This document shows, piece by piece, positions 14,901 to 23,120 of a DNA stretch of 32,542 nucleotides. A model generated the notes under the pieces. The model was not told the origin of the DNA. It worked only from the letters and a program-made list of their open reading frames with translations, and did not search any database. The position numbers and the translations under genes were made by a program. This stretch comes from an uncultured Clostridium sp. GTDB lineage: Bacteria; Bacillota; Clostridia; TANB77; CAG-508. Location: contig CAMMHE010000015.1 of NCBI GenBank assembly GCA_946496575.1, positions 1 to 32,542 of the forward strand, read 5' to 3'. The first letter of the stretch is position 1. Every line of letters starts with the position of its first letter.

Positions 14901-15872
14901 TTAAATTCCTAATTTTTTACTCTTCCCTTTTATTCTTAAACAATAGTATAATATTTTATATAATTTAAATTTCAAACATATAGATATAAATATACTTTTC
15001 TTATCAGCATATAATATTTCAAACTTAATTTGATTTTCTTTTATTATTTGTTTCAATTCTATACATATTTTTTTGAAGTTCTTATATTTCGTCCATCTCT
15101 CATTAAATATTTCTGTTTTTACGTTCCTAAAAATATGTGTTTGCAAAGCTTTTAATGTGTATTTATTTTGTCTTAAAGTTACTATTATATTTTTTAGCTT
15201 TTGCCTAATATCTTTGATGTACTTTCTTGATAAACTACCATTTACAATAGAATAATTATAAAGTGGTTTTTCTATAATTATTGCATTATTACATTTGGCT
15301 AAATATTCTAATATAAAACATGTATCTTCTGCATAATCTATTTTTTCATTAAATACTATATTATTATTTTTTATGATTGATGTTTTAAGCATTTTCATCC
15401 ATGGGAAACTAATAAAGTCTATGTATTCTTTTTGTAAAGCTATATTTTTTGTTTGTTCATTATTGTTAGCAATATATAATTTATGGCATATTTCTTTTTT
15501 TTCATCATCTTGAATATATTCTTTAAATCCGCACATTACAAAATCATATTGACTATAGTTTATAAATGTTTCTAAACAATCCGTATCTATAAAATCATCA
15601 GCATCAATAAATACAATATACTTTCCTTCAGAATTTTCTACTCCTATGTTTCTAGCAGATGAAACTCCACCATTTTTTTTATGAATTATTTTAAGTCTTT
15701 TATCTTTTAGTGCATAATTATCACAAATTAAACATGAATTATCTGTAGAACCATCGTCCACTAGAATTGCTTCAAAATTTTTATATGTCTGGTTTAATAC
15801 GGATTTTATACATCTTTCTAAATATTTTTCTGCATTAAAAATTGGTATTATAATTGAGATTTTTTCCTGCAT
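14901..15872 (-). CDS. GT2-family glycosyltransferase
   Basis: A 323-residue inverting glycosyltransferase with a GT-A fold. ISIIIPIFNAEKYLERCI opens the protein, DDGSTDNS (about 39-46) binds the nucleotide, GGVSSARNIG (about 68-77) follows, and FIDADDF (about 88-94) carries the DxD metal motif. The C-terminal 200 residues are family-variable and end in a basic amphipathic stretch that may lie on the membrane. It adds one sugar to the lipid-linked repeat unit in the cytoplasm; donor and acceptor cannot be read. AGAGGAG precedes the ATG. It is a neighbour of a second GT2 enzyme with the same N-terminal domain, probably an old duplication. Confidence 0.9.
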   Translation of the reverse strand: MQEKISIIIPIFNAEKYLERCIKSVLNQTYKNFEAILVDDGSTDNSCLICDNYALKDKRLKIIHKKNGGVSSARNIGVENSEGKYIVFIDADDFIDTDCLETFINYSQYDFVMCGFKEYIQDDEKKEICHKLYIANNNEQTKNIALQKEYIDFISFPWMKMLKTSIIKNNNIVFNEKIDYAEDTCFILEYLAKCNNAIIIEKPLYNYSIVNGSLSRKYIKDIRQKLKNIIVTLRQNKYTLKALQTHIFRNVKTEIFNERWTKYKNFKKICIELKQIIKENQIKFEILYADKKSIFISICLKFKLYKILYYCLRIKGKSKKLGI

Positions 15873-15906
15873 ATATATTACTCCTCTTACTTAAGTGTAA
15901 AAAATT

Positions 15907-16881
15907 TTATCCTATTTTTAAAAGCTTGAATATTTTTATATACAATTTAGGAGATATTCGCATTAATACAAAACCACAAAATTGTTTTTTACTTAAGAAT
16001 TTATATGCTTTATTTATATTATATTTATGTATTTGTTTTAAATATTTACTAAAAATTTCTTTGTATTCTTCACCAGCATTATTTAAAATCATATATTCTA
16101 GAAATTTACATGTTTCATGAATTTTATGTGCTTCAGCATAATCTTTTAATTTTCTATTTTCATTTAAATCTTCACATATCATTTCAGATAATTGTAATGT
16201 ATCAAAATACTTTTTTGAAAAATTGCTATTCATTGCCGAACCTTGATGTTTATAATAATAATATCCTATTTCAGTAGTATCAATATACAATGTATTTACA
16301 TTTTTTAACACTTCATAGTTAAAATACATATCTTCTCCAATTGCTTTTCCCTCTATAAATTTAACTTTTCCAATAATGCTTTTTTTATATATTTTGTCAA
16401 ATATGTTTATTCCTATGTTTTTTCCTGATAAAAAGTCTTTTATTATTTCTTCTTTATTAGTATATATTTTTTTAAAATTATTTCTCTTTTTTATTACTAT
16501 TTCATCATCATGTACAACAGCAAAGTCAGTTATAGCTATATCTGCATTATTATTTTCAATCATATTTAATAATCTCTCATAACAATTTTCTGCTAAAGTA
16601 TCATCTCCATCAAAAAAGCATATGTATTTTGAATGGGCATTATTAATTCCAAGGTTTCTGGCTGAAGATACTCCCCCATTTTCTTTATCTATTAATATGA
16701 AATTATGATATTTATTAACATATTTTTGACAAATTTCTCTACTATTATCTGTAGATCCATCATTAACTATAATTATTTCTAATTTTTCAAATATTGTTTG
16801 TTTTATTATTGAATCAAAACTTTTTTCTAAATATTTCGAAAGATTGTATACTGGTATAATTATAGAAATTTCTGCATTCAT
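15907..16881 (-). CDS. GT2-family glycosyltransferase
   Basis: A 324-residue GT-A glycosyltransferase. The N-terminal domain has ISIIIPVYNLSKYLEKS, then NDGSTDNSRE, GGVSSARNLG, and FFDGDDT as the DxD motif. The C-terminal region contains KAIGEDMYFNYE, where the ED pair supplies the likely catalytic base of this subgroup. The ATG at 16881 is chosen over the one at 16902 because AAAGGAG lies between them, inside the end of the polymerase gene, whose stop is one base before this start. It adds a sugar to the repeat unit on the cytoplasmic side. It differs from the next enzyme mainly after residue 110, so the two likely have different acceptors. Confidence 0.9.
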   Translation of the reverse strand: MNAEISIIIPVYNLSKYLEKSFDSIIKQTIFEKLEIIIVNDGSTDNSREICQKYVNKYHNFILIDKENGGVSSARNLGINNAHSKYICFFDGDDTLAENCYERLLNMIENNNADIAITDFAVVHDDEIVIKKRNNFKKIYTNKEEIIKDFLSGKNIGINIFDKIYKKSIIGKVKFIEGKAIGEDMYFNYEVLKNVNTLYIDTTEIGYYYYKHQGSAMNSNFSKKYFDTLQLSEMICEDLNENRKLKDYAEAHKIHETCKFLEYMILNNAGEEYKEIFSKYLKQIHKYNINKAYKFLSKKQFCGFVLMRISPKLYIKIFKLLKIG

Positions 16882-16882
16882 T

Positions 16883-18079
16883 TTATTTTCTCCTTTTTTC
16901 ATTTTGGTTCTTAATTATAATATTATTGTTACATATAATTCCTAATAGAGAAAAATATAAAACTATTAGCCAATTTGCTCCATCTAAATCTTCTATTATT
17001 AAAAAGCATAGCACACAAAGTAAACATATAATATATACAATGGACTTATTTTTGTTTTTTAAACTTATAAAAGTATTTATTTGCATCAATATTAAACCAA
17101 TTATTGCAAAAATGCTTCCTATAATTCCTGTTTTATAGAAAATTCCTAAAAAAGTGGAGTGTGATCCTAAAGGATATCCATTATATATTTCCTTAATTCC
17201 ATTTCCGATTAATATAGAATTATGTAATGTTTTTTCAAGACTCAATGAATAAATTGCATTTCTCATTGATGTACTTCCTTGTCTTGAATATATTATTTCT
17301 TTGATTTTTTGTATTATATCTTGATTAAAAATTAGACTAATACTTAAAATACAAATAATTAAAAATACTATCATCATTTTTTTGGTTCTTTTATTATTTG
17401 TAGAAATATCATATAAGCTTGATGCAACTACTACAATAATTAAAAATATTCCTAATCTTGAATTAGTCATAATAACTGGAATTGCTGATAAAATTGTAAA
17501 TATAACTACATATAATTTTTTATGTTTATTTTTTATATATTCAAATGCAAATGGGAAGCATAACAAATAAAAGAAATCTACTAAATTTGAATACTCCATG
17601 AAGCCAAAAAATCGTAGTTTTTCTTTGTTTGATAGCCATTCATATTGGTATAAATTTCTTGATAATAAATAAGGCGATTTTAAATTTAATTTATCCATGA
17701 TTATTGTAATCAATGCTAATGCTATTAATATATATATATTTATAACCAAGTATTTTTTTATTTTTTCTTTATCTATTGTAACTTGCCTATAATAACAGAA
17801 CATTAAACTTGCTACTAACCAAATAAAACATGTATTTAATGCTGCTAATATTCTTTGTAATTCGTTTGTTTTAAATGAATTTACTACAATAGATACAAAA
17901 TTTATTAGTATATATCCTAATAAAAAAATGACAGCTTTGTTTAGTTTTATTTTAAATTTACTTTTGAGTAAAAATAATGCTAAAATCCCAAACAAAATAA
18001 TCATTTGTACTGATTTTGGCACTAAAATGATTATCCATAAATATGCAAAAAGCAAATAATCTAGATTTATACTTTTCAC
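16883..18079 (-). CDS. wzy: Wzy-like polysaccharide polymerase / O-antigen ligase family membrane protein
   Basis: A 398-residue polytopic protein with about 11-12 membrane helices and one larger external loop (about 255-305) with ISSYSRQGSTSMRNA-like features: SRQGSTSMRNAIYSL, then GNGIKEIYNGYPLGSHSTFLG. The R and H residues in this loop match the O-antigen ligase (Wzy_C) pattern, where a conserved HxxFL-type histidine is catalytic. It joins repeat units outside the membrane after flipping by Wzx. The start is GTG at 18079 with AAGGAGGG eight bases before it. A ligase to another acceptor is an alternative, but one such gene in a Wzx/CpsCD locus is most simply the polymerase. Confidence 0.85.
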   Translation of the reverse strand: MKSINLDYLLFAYLWIIILVPKSVQMIILFGILALFLLKSKFKIKLNKAVIFLLGYILINFVSIVVNSFKTNELQRILAALNTCFIWLVASLMFCYYRQVTIDKEKIKKYLVINIYILIALALITIIMDKLNLKSPYLLSRNLYQYEWLSNKEKLRFFGFMEYSNLVDFFYLLCFPFAFEYIKNKHKKLYVVIFTILSAIPVIMTNSRLGIFLIIVVVASSLYDISTNNKRTKKMMIVFLIICILSISLIFNQDIIQKIKEIIYSRQGSTSMRNAIYSLSLEKTLHNSILIGNGIKEIYNGYPLGSHSTFLGIFYKTGIIGSIFAIIGLILMQINTFISLKNKNKSIVYIICLLCVLCFLIIEDLDGANWLIVLYFSLLGIICNNNIIIKNQNEKRRK

Positions 18080-18091
18080 ATTTTTCCCTCC

Positions 18092-18586
18092 TTAAAATAG
18101 TGCTTTTATTTCTTCTTCTAACCTTTTATTAAATTCCTTATTGTTTGATTTGTAATTTTTCATCATACCAATTACAATACTATCATAATTTAAAATTTTA
18201 TCTTCCAATTCGCTTATGTCATATATAGGTATTATATTGTTATCTCTATCCGCTAGTTGCTTTACAAATTCTAATTGATGATCATTTACATGTTCTTCAA
18301 ATTCTTTTAGCCTTGGCACTACAATAGGGATTTTTCCTATTGATAGTGGTGCAATAAAACTAGCAGGTCCACCATGTGTTACAACAATTCGCGCTTCTGA
18401 AATATATTTTTTCATTTCTTCATATCCTATTATTTTGTAACTTATACAATTTTTAGGTTCATAGTTTGTAAATCCTTTTTGTATTATAACTTTTTCTTCT
18501 ATTTTCCTTTGTTTTTTTAATTCATCTATTTTTTTTACTAGTCTTTCAAATGATTGTTCGTGAGTTCCAACAGTTACAAAAATCAT
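18092..18586 (-). CDS. Alg13-like glycosyltransferase subunit (PssE/Cps14G type)
   Basis: A 164-residue protein equal to the C-terminal half of a GT28/GT-B glycosyltransferase. It starts MIFVTVGTHEQSFERLV and has THGGPASFIAPLSIGKIPIV (about 70-89), the UDP-sugar binding loop, followed by FEEHVNDHQLEF (about 96-107). It acts with the Alg14-like protein encoded 10 bases upstream; the two form one enzyme as in yeast Alg13/Alg14 and streptococcal Cps14F/G. The pair usually adds the second sugar to the lipid-linked primer. AGGAGG precedes the ATG. Donor may be UDP-Gal or UDP-GlcNAc by analogy, not shown by sequence. Confidence 0.88.
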   Translation of the reverse strand: MIFVTVGTHEQSFERLVKKIDELKKQRKIEEKVIIQKGFTNYEPKNCISYKIIGYEEMKKYISEARIVVTHGGPASFIAPLSIGKIPIVVPRLKEFEEHVNDHQLEFVKQLADRDNNIIPIYDISELEDKILNYDSIVIGMMKNYKSNNKEFNKRLEEEIKALF

Positions 18587-18596
18587 CTTTTGCCTC

Positions 18597-19067
18597 CTAA
18601 AATATTCTTCCCAAATTTATAGCTTTAGGATAAACTTTTAGTTGTTCCTCCCATTGTACTATAAACTTATCTGCAAATTTATAGCAAAATTTTCCACTTA
18701 TAGTTGGTTTGTCTATTCTATCAAATACTTCTATATAAATTAATTTTTTTCTAAATATTTTTCCTAATAAAAAAAAAGGTATAGCAACTGCAGCTCCAGA
18801 TGATATTATTATATCTGGCTTTTCTTTTATAAGAATTTTAAATGCTAAAAATGTATTTCTTATTAGATTTGGTATATTTCTATTGGTAGGATAATAACAC
18901 CAATATTTTTTTTCGTTTTTTAGCAAACTATTTGCATCTATTTTGTCAAATGTTACCCATACTCTATCATGCTTATTCCATATATCTTTTAACATCCACA
19001 TATGTGTTAAATGTCCTCCACTAGATCCAACTATACAAAATTTTGCATCTTCATATTTCTTGCTCAT
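18597..19067 (-). CDS. Alg14-like glycosyltransferase subunit (PssD/Cps14F type)
   Basis: A 156-residue protein matching the membrane-associated N-terminal half of the split GT-B enzyme. CIVGSSGGHLTHMW (about 11-24) is the acceptor-side glycine loop, DIIISSGAAVAIPFF (about 103-117) is a hydrophobic membrane-binding stretch, and IYIEVFDRIDKPTISGK carries the family's E-x-x-x-R segment. It recruits the Alg13-like subunit to the membrane. It is the first gene of the ten-gene polysaccharide unit, preceded by GAGGT and by its own promoter at 19112-19140. Length and motifs are normal for the family. Confidence 0.9.
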   Translation of the reverse strand: MSKKYEDAKFCIVGSSGGHLTHMWMLKDIWNKHDRVWVTFDKIDANSLLKNEKKYWCYYPTNRNIPNLIRNTFLAFKILIKEKPDIIISSGAAVAIPFFLLGKIFRKKLIYIEVFDRIDKPTISGKFCYKFADKFIVQWEEQLKVYPKAINLGRIF

Positions 19068-19111
19068 TTGTTTTACCTCATTATTAGTTTTATTTTTTTA
19101 CTTTTTTCTAC

Positions 19112-19140
19112 ATTTTACTATACAAAAAAAAAAATAGCAA
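19112..19140 (-). promoter_or_regulatory. Promoter of the ten-gene polysaccharide unit, embedded in the xer terminator
   Basis: TTGCTA (19135-19140) and TAAAAT (19112-19117) are 17 bases apart. The -35 is part of the 3' arm of the upstream terminator and the spacer starts with its T-tract. The arrangement matches 8614-8642. Confidence 0.6.
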
Positions 19141-19156
19141 TATGAAATTGCTATTT
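19123..19156 (-). terminator. Rho-independent terminator of the xer recombinase gene
   Basis: On the minus strand ATAGCAAT-TTCAT-ATTGCTAT is followed by eleven T residues, just after the stop at 19158. Confidence 0.85.
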
Positions 19157-19157
19157 T

Positions 19158-20039
19158 TTATGCTCTTGGATGAGCTTTTCTATATACGTTCTTTATACTA
19201 TCATCTTGAAATTGCATATATACTTGAGTTGATAATATGTCTGAATGCCCAAGCATAACTTGTATTGCTTTTAGGTCTGCTCCATTTTGAAGTAGATGTG
19301 TTGCAAATGAATGTCTTAATACATGTGGTGTTATTTCTTTTGATATATGTGCTTGTTCTTTATAATATTTTATTATTTTCCAAAATCCCTGTCTTGTTAG
19401 TCTTTTTCCATTTATATTTACAAATAATGCTTCTGTTTTATCATCTTTTATTAATATTTCCCTAGCATTTTTTACATAATCTTTTAAAGCTTTTAAAGAT
19501 AGATTGCCTATAGGTATAGTTCTTTTTTTGTTTCCATTTTTGCATATTACATATCCTTCTTCTAAATTAACATCTTCTAAATTTAAAGATATAATTTCTG
19601 TTACTCTCATACCTGTAGCATATGCAAATTCTAACATTGCTTTATCTCTTATTCCTTTTAAATCTGTTGCTTTTGGTTGTTCTAGTAAAAGTGAAACTTC
19701 ACTAGATGTTAATATACTTGGAACTCTTTTTTCTATTTTAGGTGATTGTATTCCCTCTGTAGGATCTTCTTTTAGTTGCTTATTTTTTGCTTCATATTGA
19801 TAAAAACTTCTTATTGATGCAATATTTCTTGAAATTGTAGATGCTTTCTTTCCTATTTCTTTTAAATGATCAATATATTCTTTCATGTCTTCTTTTGTAA
19901 TTTTGTCATATTTTTTTTCTTTTAATTCTAAATAATTTTTAAATTGTTTTATATCCCTTTTATAAGATTGTAATGTATTGTTTGATGCCTTTTTTTCATT
20001 TTGTAAAAAGTCAAAAAATAATTTTAATTGTTTTTCCAT
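19158..20039 (-). CDS. xerD: Xer-family site-specific tyrosine recombinase
   Basis: A 293-residue recombinase with an N-terminal SAM-like DNA-binding domain (1-95) and a complete catalytic domain: R145 in TGMRVTE, K172 in the beta-hairpin NGNKKRT, H239 and R242 in HVLRHSFATHLL, H265 in MLGHSDI and nucleophile Y274 in TQVYMQ. Length and sequence fit XerC/XerD, which resolve chromosome dimers at dif, rather than phage integrases. Whether it is XerC, XerD or a lone XerH/A-type enzyme cannot be decided here. The ATG at 20039 is preferred to the GTG at 20051 because AGGTGGGGG precedes it. Its neighbour spoIIM is also a common partner in Clostridia and Bacilli. Confidence 0.9.
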   Translation of the reverse strand: MEKQLKLFFDFLQNEKKASNNTLQSYKRDIKQFKNYLELKEKKYDKITKEDMKEYIDHLKEIGKKASTISRNIASIRSFYQYEAKNKQLKEDPTEGIQSPKIEKRVPSILTSSEVSLLLEQPKATDLKGIRDKAMLEFAYATGMRVTEIISLNLEDVNLEEGYVICKNGNKKRTIPIGNLSLKALKDYVKNAREILIKDDKTEALFVNINGKRLTRQGFWKIIKYYKEQAHISKEITPHVLRHSFATHLLQNGADLKAIQVMLGHSDILSTQVYMQFQDDSIKNVYRKAHPRA

Positions 20040-20074
20040 TTTTTCCCCCACCTATTTTTATTTTTATGTAAATA

Positions 20075-20112
20075 TTGATATAAGTTATATCAAACTATTT
20101 TTAAAATGTAAA
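20075..20112 (-). promoter_or_regulatory. Promoter of xer gene with perfect 9-bp palindrome
   Basis: On the minus strand TTTACA (20107-20112) and TATAAC (20084-20089) are 17 bases apart. The -10 lies in a perfect palindrome with 9-bp arms around one base (TTGATATAA-C-TTATATCAA, 20075-20093). The site could be an operator; the binding protein is unknown. Confidence 0.5.
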
Positions 20113-20130
20113 TAGGTTTTACATAATTTC

Positions 20131-20799
20131 TTAAAAATATTTTATTAATGCTTTTAACAAATTAGTTGATACCTCTGTTTCTATCAGTGCTGAAAGAAGT
20201 AATAAAATTGCTATTATAATTGAAAATGCTGTATGTCTAATTAATTCTGTTTTTATATTTTCTTTTCTTTTATCATTTAATATTGACTTATATATTTTTA
20301 TGCTACTTACTCCTAACGATATTAATGCTGGTATAAATAATATATTCTGCATTATAATTGATATTGCTGTAAATGTGATTCCTTTACTTACTCCAAATGT
20401 AAATGTTAATGCAGAAATTGTATAGCCTAAACAAAATCCCCTAAACGCTATAATTCCAATTACTATTGGAATTCCTATAACTGTACTGCCTACAAACCAC
20501 ATAATAATTGCTAATATTATGTTATCTTTTATATTATTTTGTAATAATTGAACATTATTGTTGTTTTCTTGTTGTTTGAACGCTTCTATATATGTATTAA
20601 TATATGAGCTTATTTCTGTTTTTTGCTCTTCTGCACAATTGTTAATGAACATTACTCCAAGAAATATCCCTATTAAAAATATTGTTGAAATAATAAAATA
20701 TTCTTTGATATTATTTTTAAAAAAATCTATTAGCACTATTAATATCTTGCTTTTTTTAGATTCTGAATTAGAAATTTTCATGCGTTCTTTTAAGTTCAT
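20131..20799 (-). CDS. spoIIM: Stage II sporulation protein M (SpoIIM)
   Basis: A 222-residue integral membrane protein of the SpoIIM/DUF95 family with about five membrane helices. Family markers are a first helix ending in GVMFINNC, an extracytoplasmic segment, then GFCLGYTISALTFTFGVSKG, and a C-terminal pair of helices. In Bacillus SpoIIM works with SpoIID and SpoIIP to thin septal peptidoglycan and drive engulfment of the forespore. The ATG at 20799 is preferred since AAGGAG precedes it by six bases; the frame extends to a TTG at 20844 without a signal. It lies upstream of the xer gene. Its presence is the main evidence for an endospore former. Confidence 0.9.
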   Translation of the reverse strand: MNLKERMKISNSESKKSKILIVLIDFFKNNIKEYFIISTIFLIGIFLGVMFINNCAEEQKTEISSYINTYIEAFKQQENNNNVQLLQNNIKDNIILAIIMWFVGSTVIGIPIVIGIIAFRGFCLGYTISALTFTFGVSKGITFTAISIIMQNILFIPALISLGVSSIKIYKSILNDKRKENIKTELIRHTAFSIIIAILLLLSALIETEVSTNLLKALIKYF

Positions 20800-20902
20800 G
20801 GCAAACTCCTTATCTTTTTTAGTAACTACATAATGTCTATTCAATAATAATTTGTTTTAGAACTTCTGCCCTCAAATATATATTTATTTAAAACTTAAAT
20901 AT

Positions 20903-20930
20903 AAAAAAGAAATGCTATTTATGCATTTCC
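20903..20930 (-). terminator. Rho-independent terminator after the EndoQ-like gene
   Basis: On the minus strand GAAATGC-ATAAATA-GCATTTC is followed by six T residues. Confidence 0.8.
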
Positions 20931-20946
20931 AATTATTTTTGTTTAT

Positions 20947-22134
20947 TTATTCAATTTTTCCGTAGTTGCCTCCTCCACCTGAATGTACTTTTATATTTCC
21001 TGTTTTTGCTCTTTCTATTGTACTTGCAATTTTTTCACCAACAGCTGCTTCTATATCATCTTTTGATAATTTATGTAATATATTCATCTCTGTCTCAAAT
21101 TTATTTAATAATTTTTCAATAGTTTTACTTCCCACACCTGGCATAAAAGTAAGTGGAACTTGATATATATATGGAGGTCTAAATTCAGGACTTTTTGTAT
21201 TTTCCTTGTCTTTTATTAATTCTATTCTATCATATACACCAAATACTATATTTTTTCCACCACATTCAGGACATTTTTCTGCAGCTTCGTCAATTTCTAT
21301 TGTTTTATTGCAATCTTCACAAAAGCTTCTATGGTATTTTCCAAGTTTTGGATCTAGTCCATAGTTTGCTAATACTTTTCTTCCATCTTCATTTTTTAAT
21401 GCTTTTACTACTTCTTTAAAATTTATATCTTCTACTAACATTTTGTTGTATTCTCTTCCTATTTTTGGAAGAGAATGTGCATCTGAATTTGTTAAAAATG
21501 TTCTAGTTTCTAATTCTGATATTGTATCTGCTAATGTTGTGTCAGAACTTAACCCTAATTCAATTGCAAAGATTTTATTAAATTTTTCTTTAAATATATT
21601 TTCTAATCTGTCTGTACAATTACCATAATAACTTTTATGTGGTGTAAAACAATGTGCTGGAATTATTATGCCATTGTATTTTTCAACTATATCTATTAAT
21701 TCGTATCCTGATATATTTGATCTTTGAGTACTTAATGTTATATTGTTTATATGTTTGCTCATTTCCTGTGAAAAGCTTTTTATATCTTTTAGATGTGGAA
21801 AAAAGCATAAATTATGTGCACTTCCACATTTAGTGTTTCTTCCTATTTCTGAAGTTTCTACTTCACTTCCTAATATAATACATACTTTATTTTTATAAAT
21901 TATTCCTCCATCTTGTAATTCATATGCATCTCCTTGTTTTAAAAATTTTTCTATGTCTTCAATTACATATGGAGAAGCACAATCAATTATTCCTACTACA
22001 TTTATTCCCTTTCTGTCTGCACATTCTTTTGCAATATTAGCAAAATTCAAACTCTTTGCAGCTGTTATTTTTATTGGTTTTCCACTTTCTGTTCTTCCTA
22101 TGTGTACATGTAGGTCTACAAATACTTCATACAT
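20947..22134 (-). CDS. Endonuclease Q-like PHP-family DNA repair nuclease
   Basis: A 395-residue protein with a PHP domain (FVDLHVHIGRTESG at 5-18, GIIDCASPYV at about 47-56, ILGSEVETSEIG at about 87-98, PAHCFTPH and TNSDAHSLP later), a zinc-ribbon (CEDCNKTIEIDEAAEKCPEC, about 270-289) and a C-terminal helix-hairpin-helix (MPGVGSKTIEKLL). This order is that of endonuclease Q, which nicks 5' of uracil, hypoxanthine and other deaminated bases in archaea and some bacteria such as Bacillus. It was annotated earlier as TIGR00375. The PHP metal ligands appear intact. First residues follow AAAGG at 22150. The SGGGGNYG tail is a short flexible end. It closes an operon with a 56-aa gene and an HD-GYP-like gene. 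Confidence 0.88.
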   Translation of the reverse strand: MYEVFVDLHVHIGRTESGKPIKITAAKSLNFANIAKECADRKGINVVGIIDCASPYVIEDIEKFLKQGDAYELQDGGIIYKNKVCIILGSEVETSEIGRNTKCGSAHNLCFFPHLKDIKSFSQEMSKHINNITLSTQRSNISGYELIDIVEKYNGIIIPAHCFTPHKSYYGNCTDRLENIFKEKFNKIFAIELGLSSDTTLADTISELETRTFLTNSDAHSLPKIGREYNKMLVEDINFKEVVKALKNEDGRKVLANYGLDPKLGKYHRSFCEDCNKTIEIDEAAEKCPECGGKNIVFGVYDRIELIKDKENTKSPEFRPPYIYQVPLTFMPGVGSKTIEKLLNKFETEMNILHKLSKDDIEAAVGEKIASTIERAKTGNIKVHSGGGGNYGKIE

Positions 22135-22161
22135 AGCTTTCTACCTTTCTTAATCATAATT

Positions 22162-22332
22162 TTATCGCTCTTCATCACCTGCTGTGTAACGTTCTATTGT
22201 TTTCTCTGGAAATAAGGGTCTTTTGGCAGAATCTTTCGGACCTTGTTTTCGTACTTCTTTCCCTGCTTCTTTAGCTATTTCTAATGCTTCATGTGCCATA
22301 CTTAAATTTTTATTTAGTCTATTATCTTCCAT
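22162..22332 (-). CDS. Small 56-aa basic protein, unknown function
   Basis: A short gene between the EndoQ-like and HD-GYP-like genes. AGGAG lies seven bases before the ATG, the frame runs 56 codons to TAA, and it starts nine bases after the stop of the upstream gene, so operon membership is strong. The product begins MEDNRLNKNLSMAHEALEIA, a likely helix, then a Lys/Arg-rich segment with RPLFPEKTIERY and an acidic end. No membrane segment and no cysteine. I do not know its function; helical and basic character would fit a small nucleic-acid or partner-binding protein, but that is a guess. Confidence 0.75.
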   Translation of the reverse strand: MEDNRLNKNLSMAHEALEIAKEAGKEVRKQGPKDSAKRPLFPEKTIERYTAGDEER

Positions 22333-22341
22333 AATTTTCTC

Positions 22342-22980
22342 CTAATATGTATTAATTTTTCTAGCTAACGCTCTTAATGCATTTACTTTCATATTGCTTT
22401 CTTCTATTAATATATTTATATCTTCCATTTTTTCTATGAATTCTCTAAAAGTTCCTAGATATCTATTAAATACATCTTTTAAATTTGCATGTTCTATTTG
22501 TATTAATGCATCCATTGGGCTATATCCACGCCTCTCTGGTCTGTCTAATAACATTCCCCCAAATTGATCTATTACTTCTAATATATCACTTTCTTTTTCA
22601 CGAGGATTACTCCCACTATATCTATTTATTTCTTCACAAATCTTGCAAAATCTTTTATCAAATCCAAGTGTTGCAAGATATTCTGCTCCTTCTTTTGCAT
22701 ATGTTTTTATAGTTCCTAATTTTTGTGGTTCTGAACCCTTTTTACAATTGCATAAAAGTGAAGCAGTTATAACTAGATTTTCATCTACATTTAAGTTCAT
22801 AATTTCTATAAACATTTTTGCAAGTGTTGTTTTTAATATTATACTTTTGTCAAAAAAAATACGTTTTTCTGGGTCATTTCTTAATTTTTTTTCTAGGTAA
22901 CACATTATTGTCATTTTCTCTTCAATATCTTTTTGTTCATCTAAAATATAATCTGCAAAGGTTTCCATACTAAAATTCAT
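22342..22980 (-). CDS. Protein with degenerate HD-GYP-like domain
   Basis: A 212-residue soluble helical protein that aligns by eye with the HD-GYP phosphodiesterase fold. The stretch GAEYLATLGF stands where GAEIL..LGF is usual. VIDQFGGMLLDRPERRGYSP (about 142-161) matches the family's DxFDAMxxDRPYRxxxSP segment. The metal and signature residues are lost: the HD position reads LLCNCKKGS where LLHDIGK is normal, and the HHE-GYP loop reads INRYSGSN. It should be inactive on cyclic-di-GMP and may bind a ligand or protein. AAAGGAATG-type spacing is weak but GAAAGGA precedes the ATG. It starts an operon with the 56-aa gene and EndoQ-like gene. The fold assignment is by motif only. Confidence 0.6.
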   Translation of the reverse strand: MNFSMETFADYILDEQKDIEEKMTIMCYLEKKLRNDPEKRIFFDKSIILKTTLAKMFIEIMNLNVDENLVITASLLCNCKKGSEPQKLGTIKTYAKEGAEYLATLGFDKRFCKICEEINRYSGSNPREKESDILEVIDQFGGMLLDRPERRGYSPMDALIQIEHANLKDVFNRYLGTFREFIEKMEDINILIEESNMKVNALRALARKINTY

Positions 22981-23120
22981 TCCTTTCTAGTATATATTTA
23001 AATTTGCCCTTTTTAATAATTATATCTAATTAATATACTAGATTCAATATTTTTCGATAATTGTTATAAAATTGTAATTTTTTTGTAACTTAATTGTAAT
23101 AATATACAAATATTGTAAAT

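Noticed and set aside
19158-20039. Phage or ICE integrase marking a mobile element
   Set aside because: Length, N-terminal domain and spoIIM neighbourhood fit a chromosomal Xer recombinase; no att-like repeat or phage gene is nearby.
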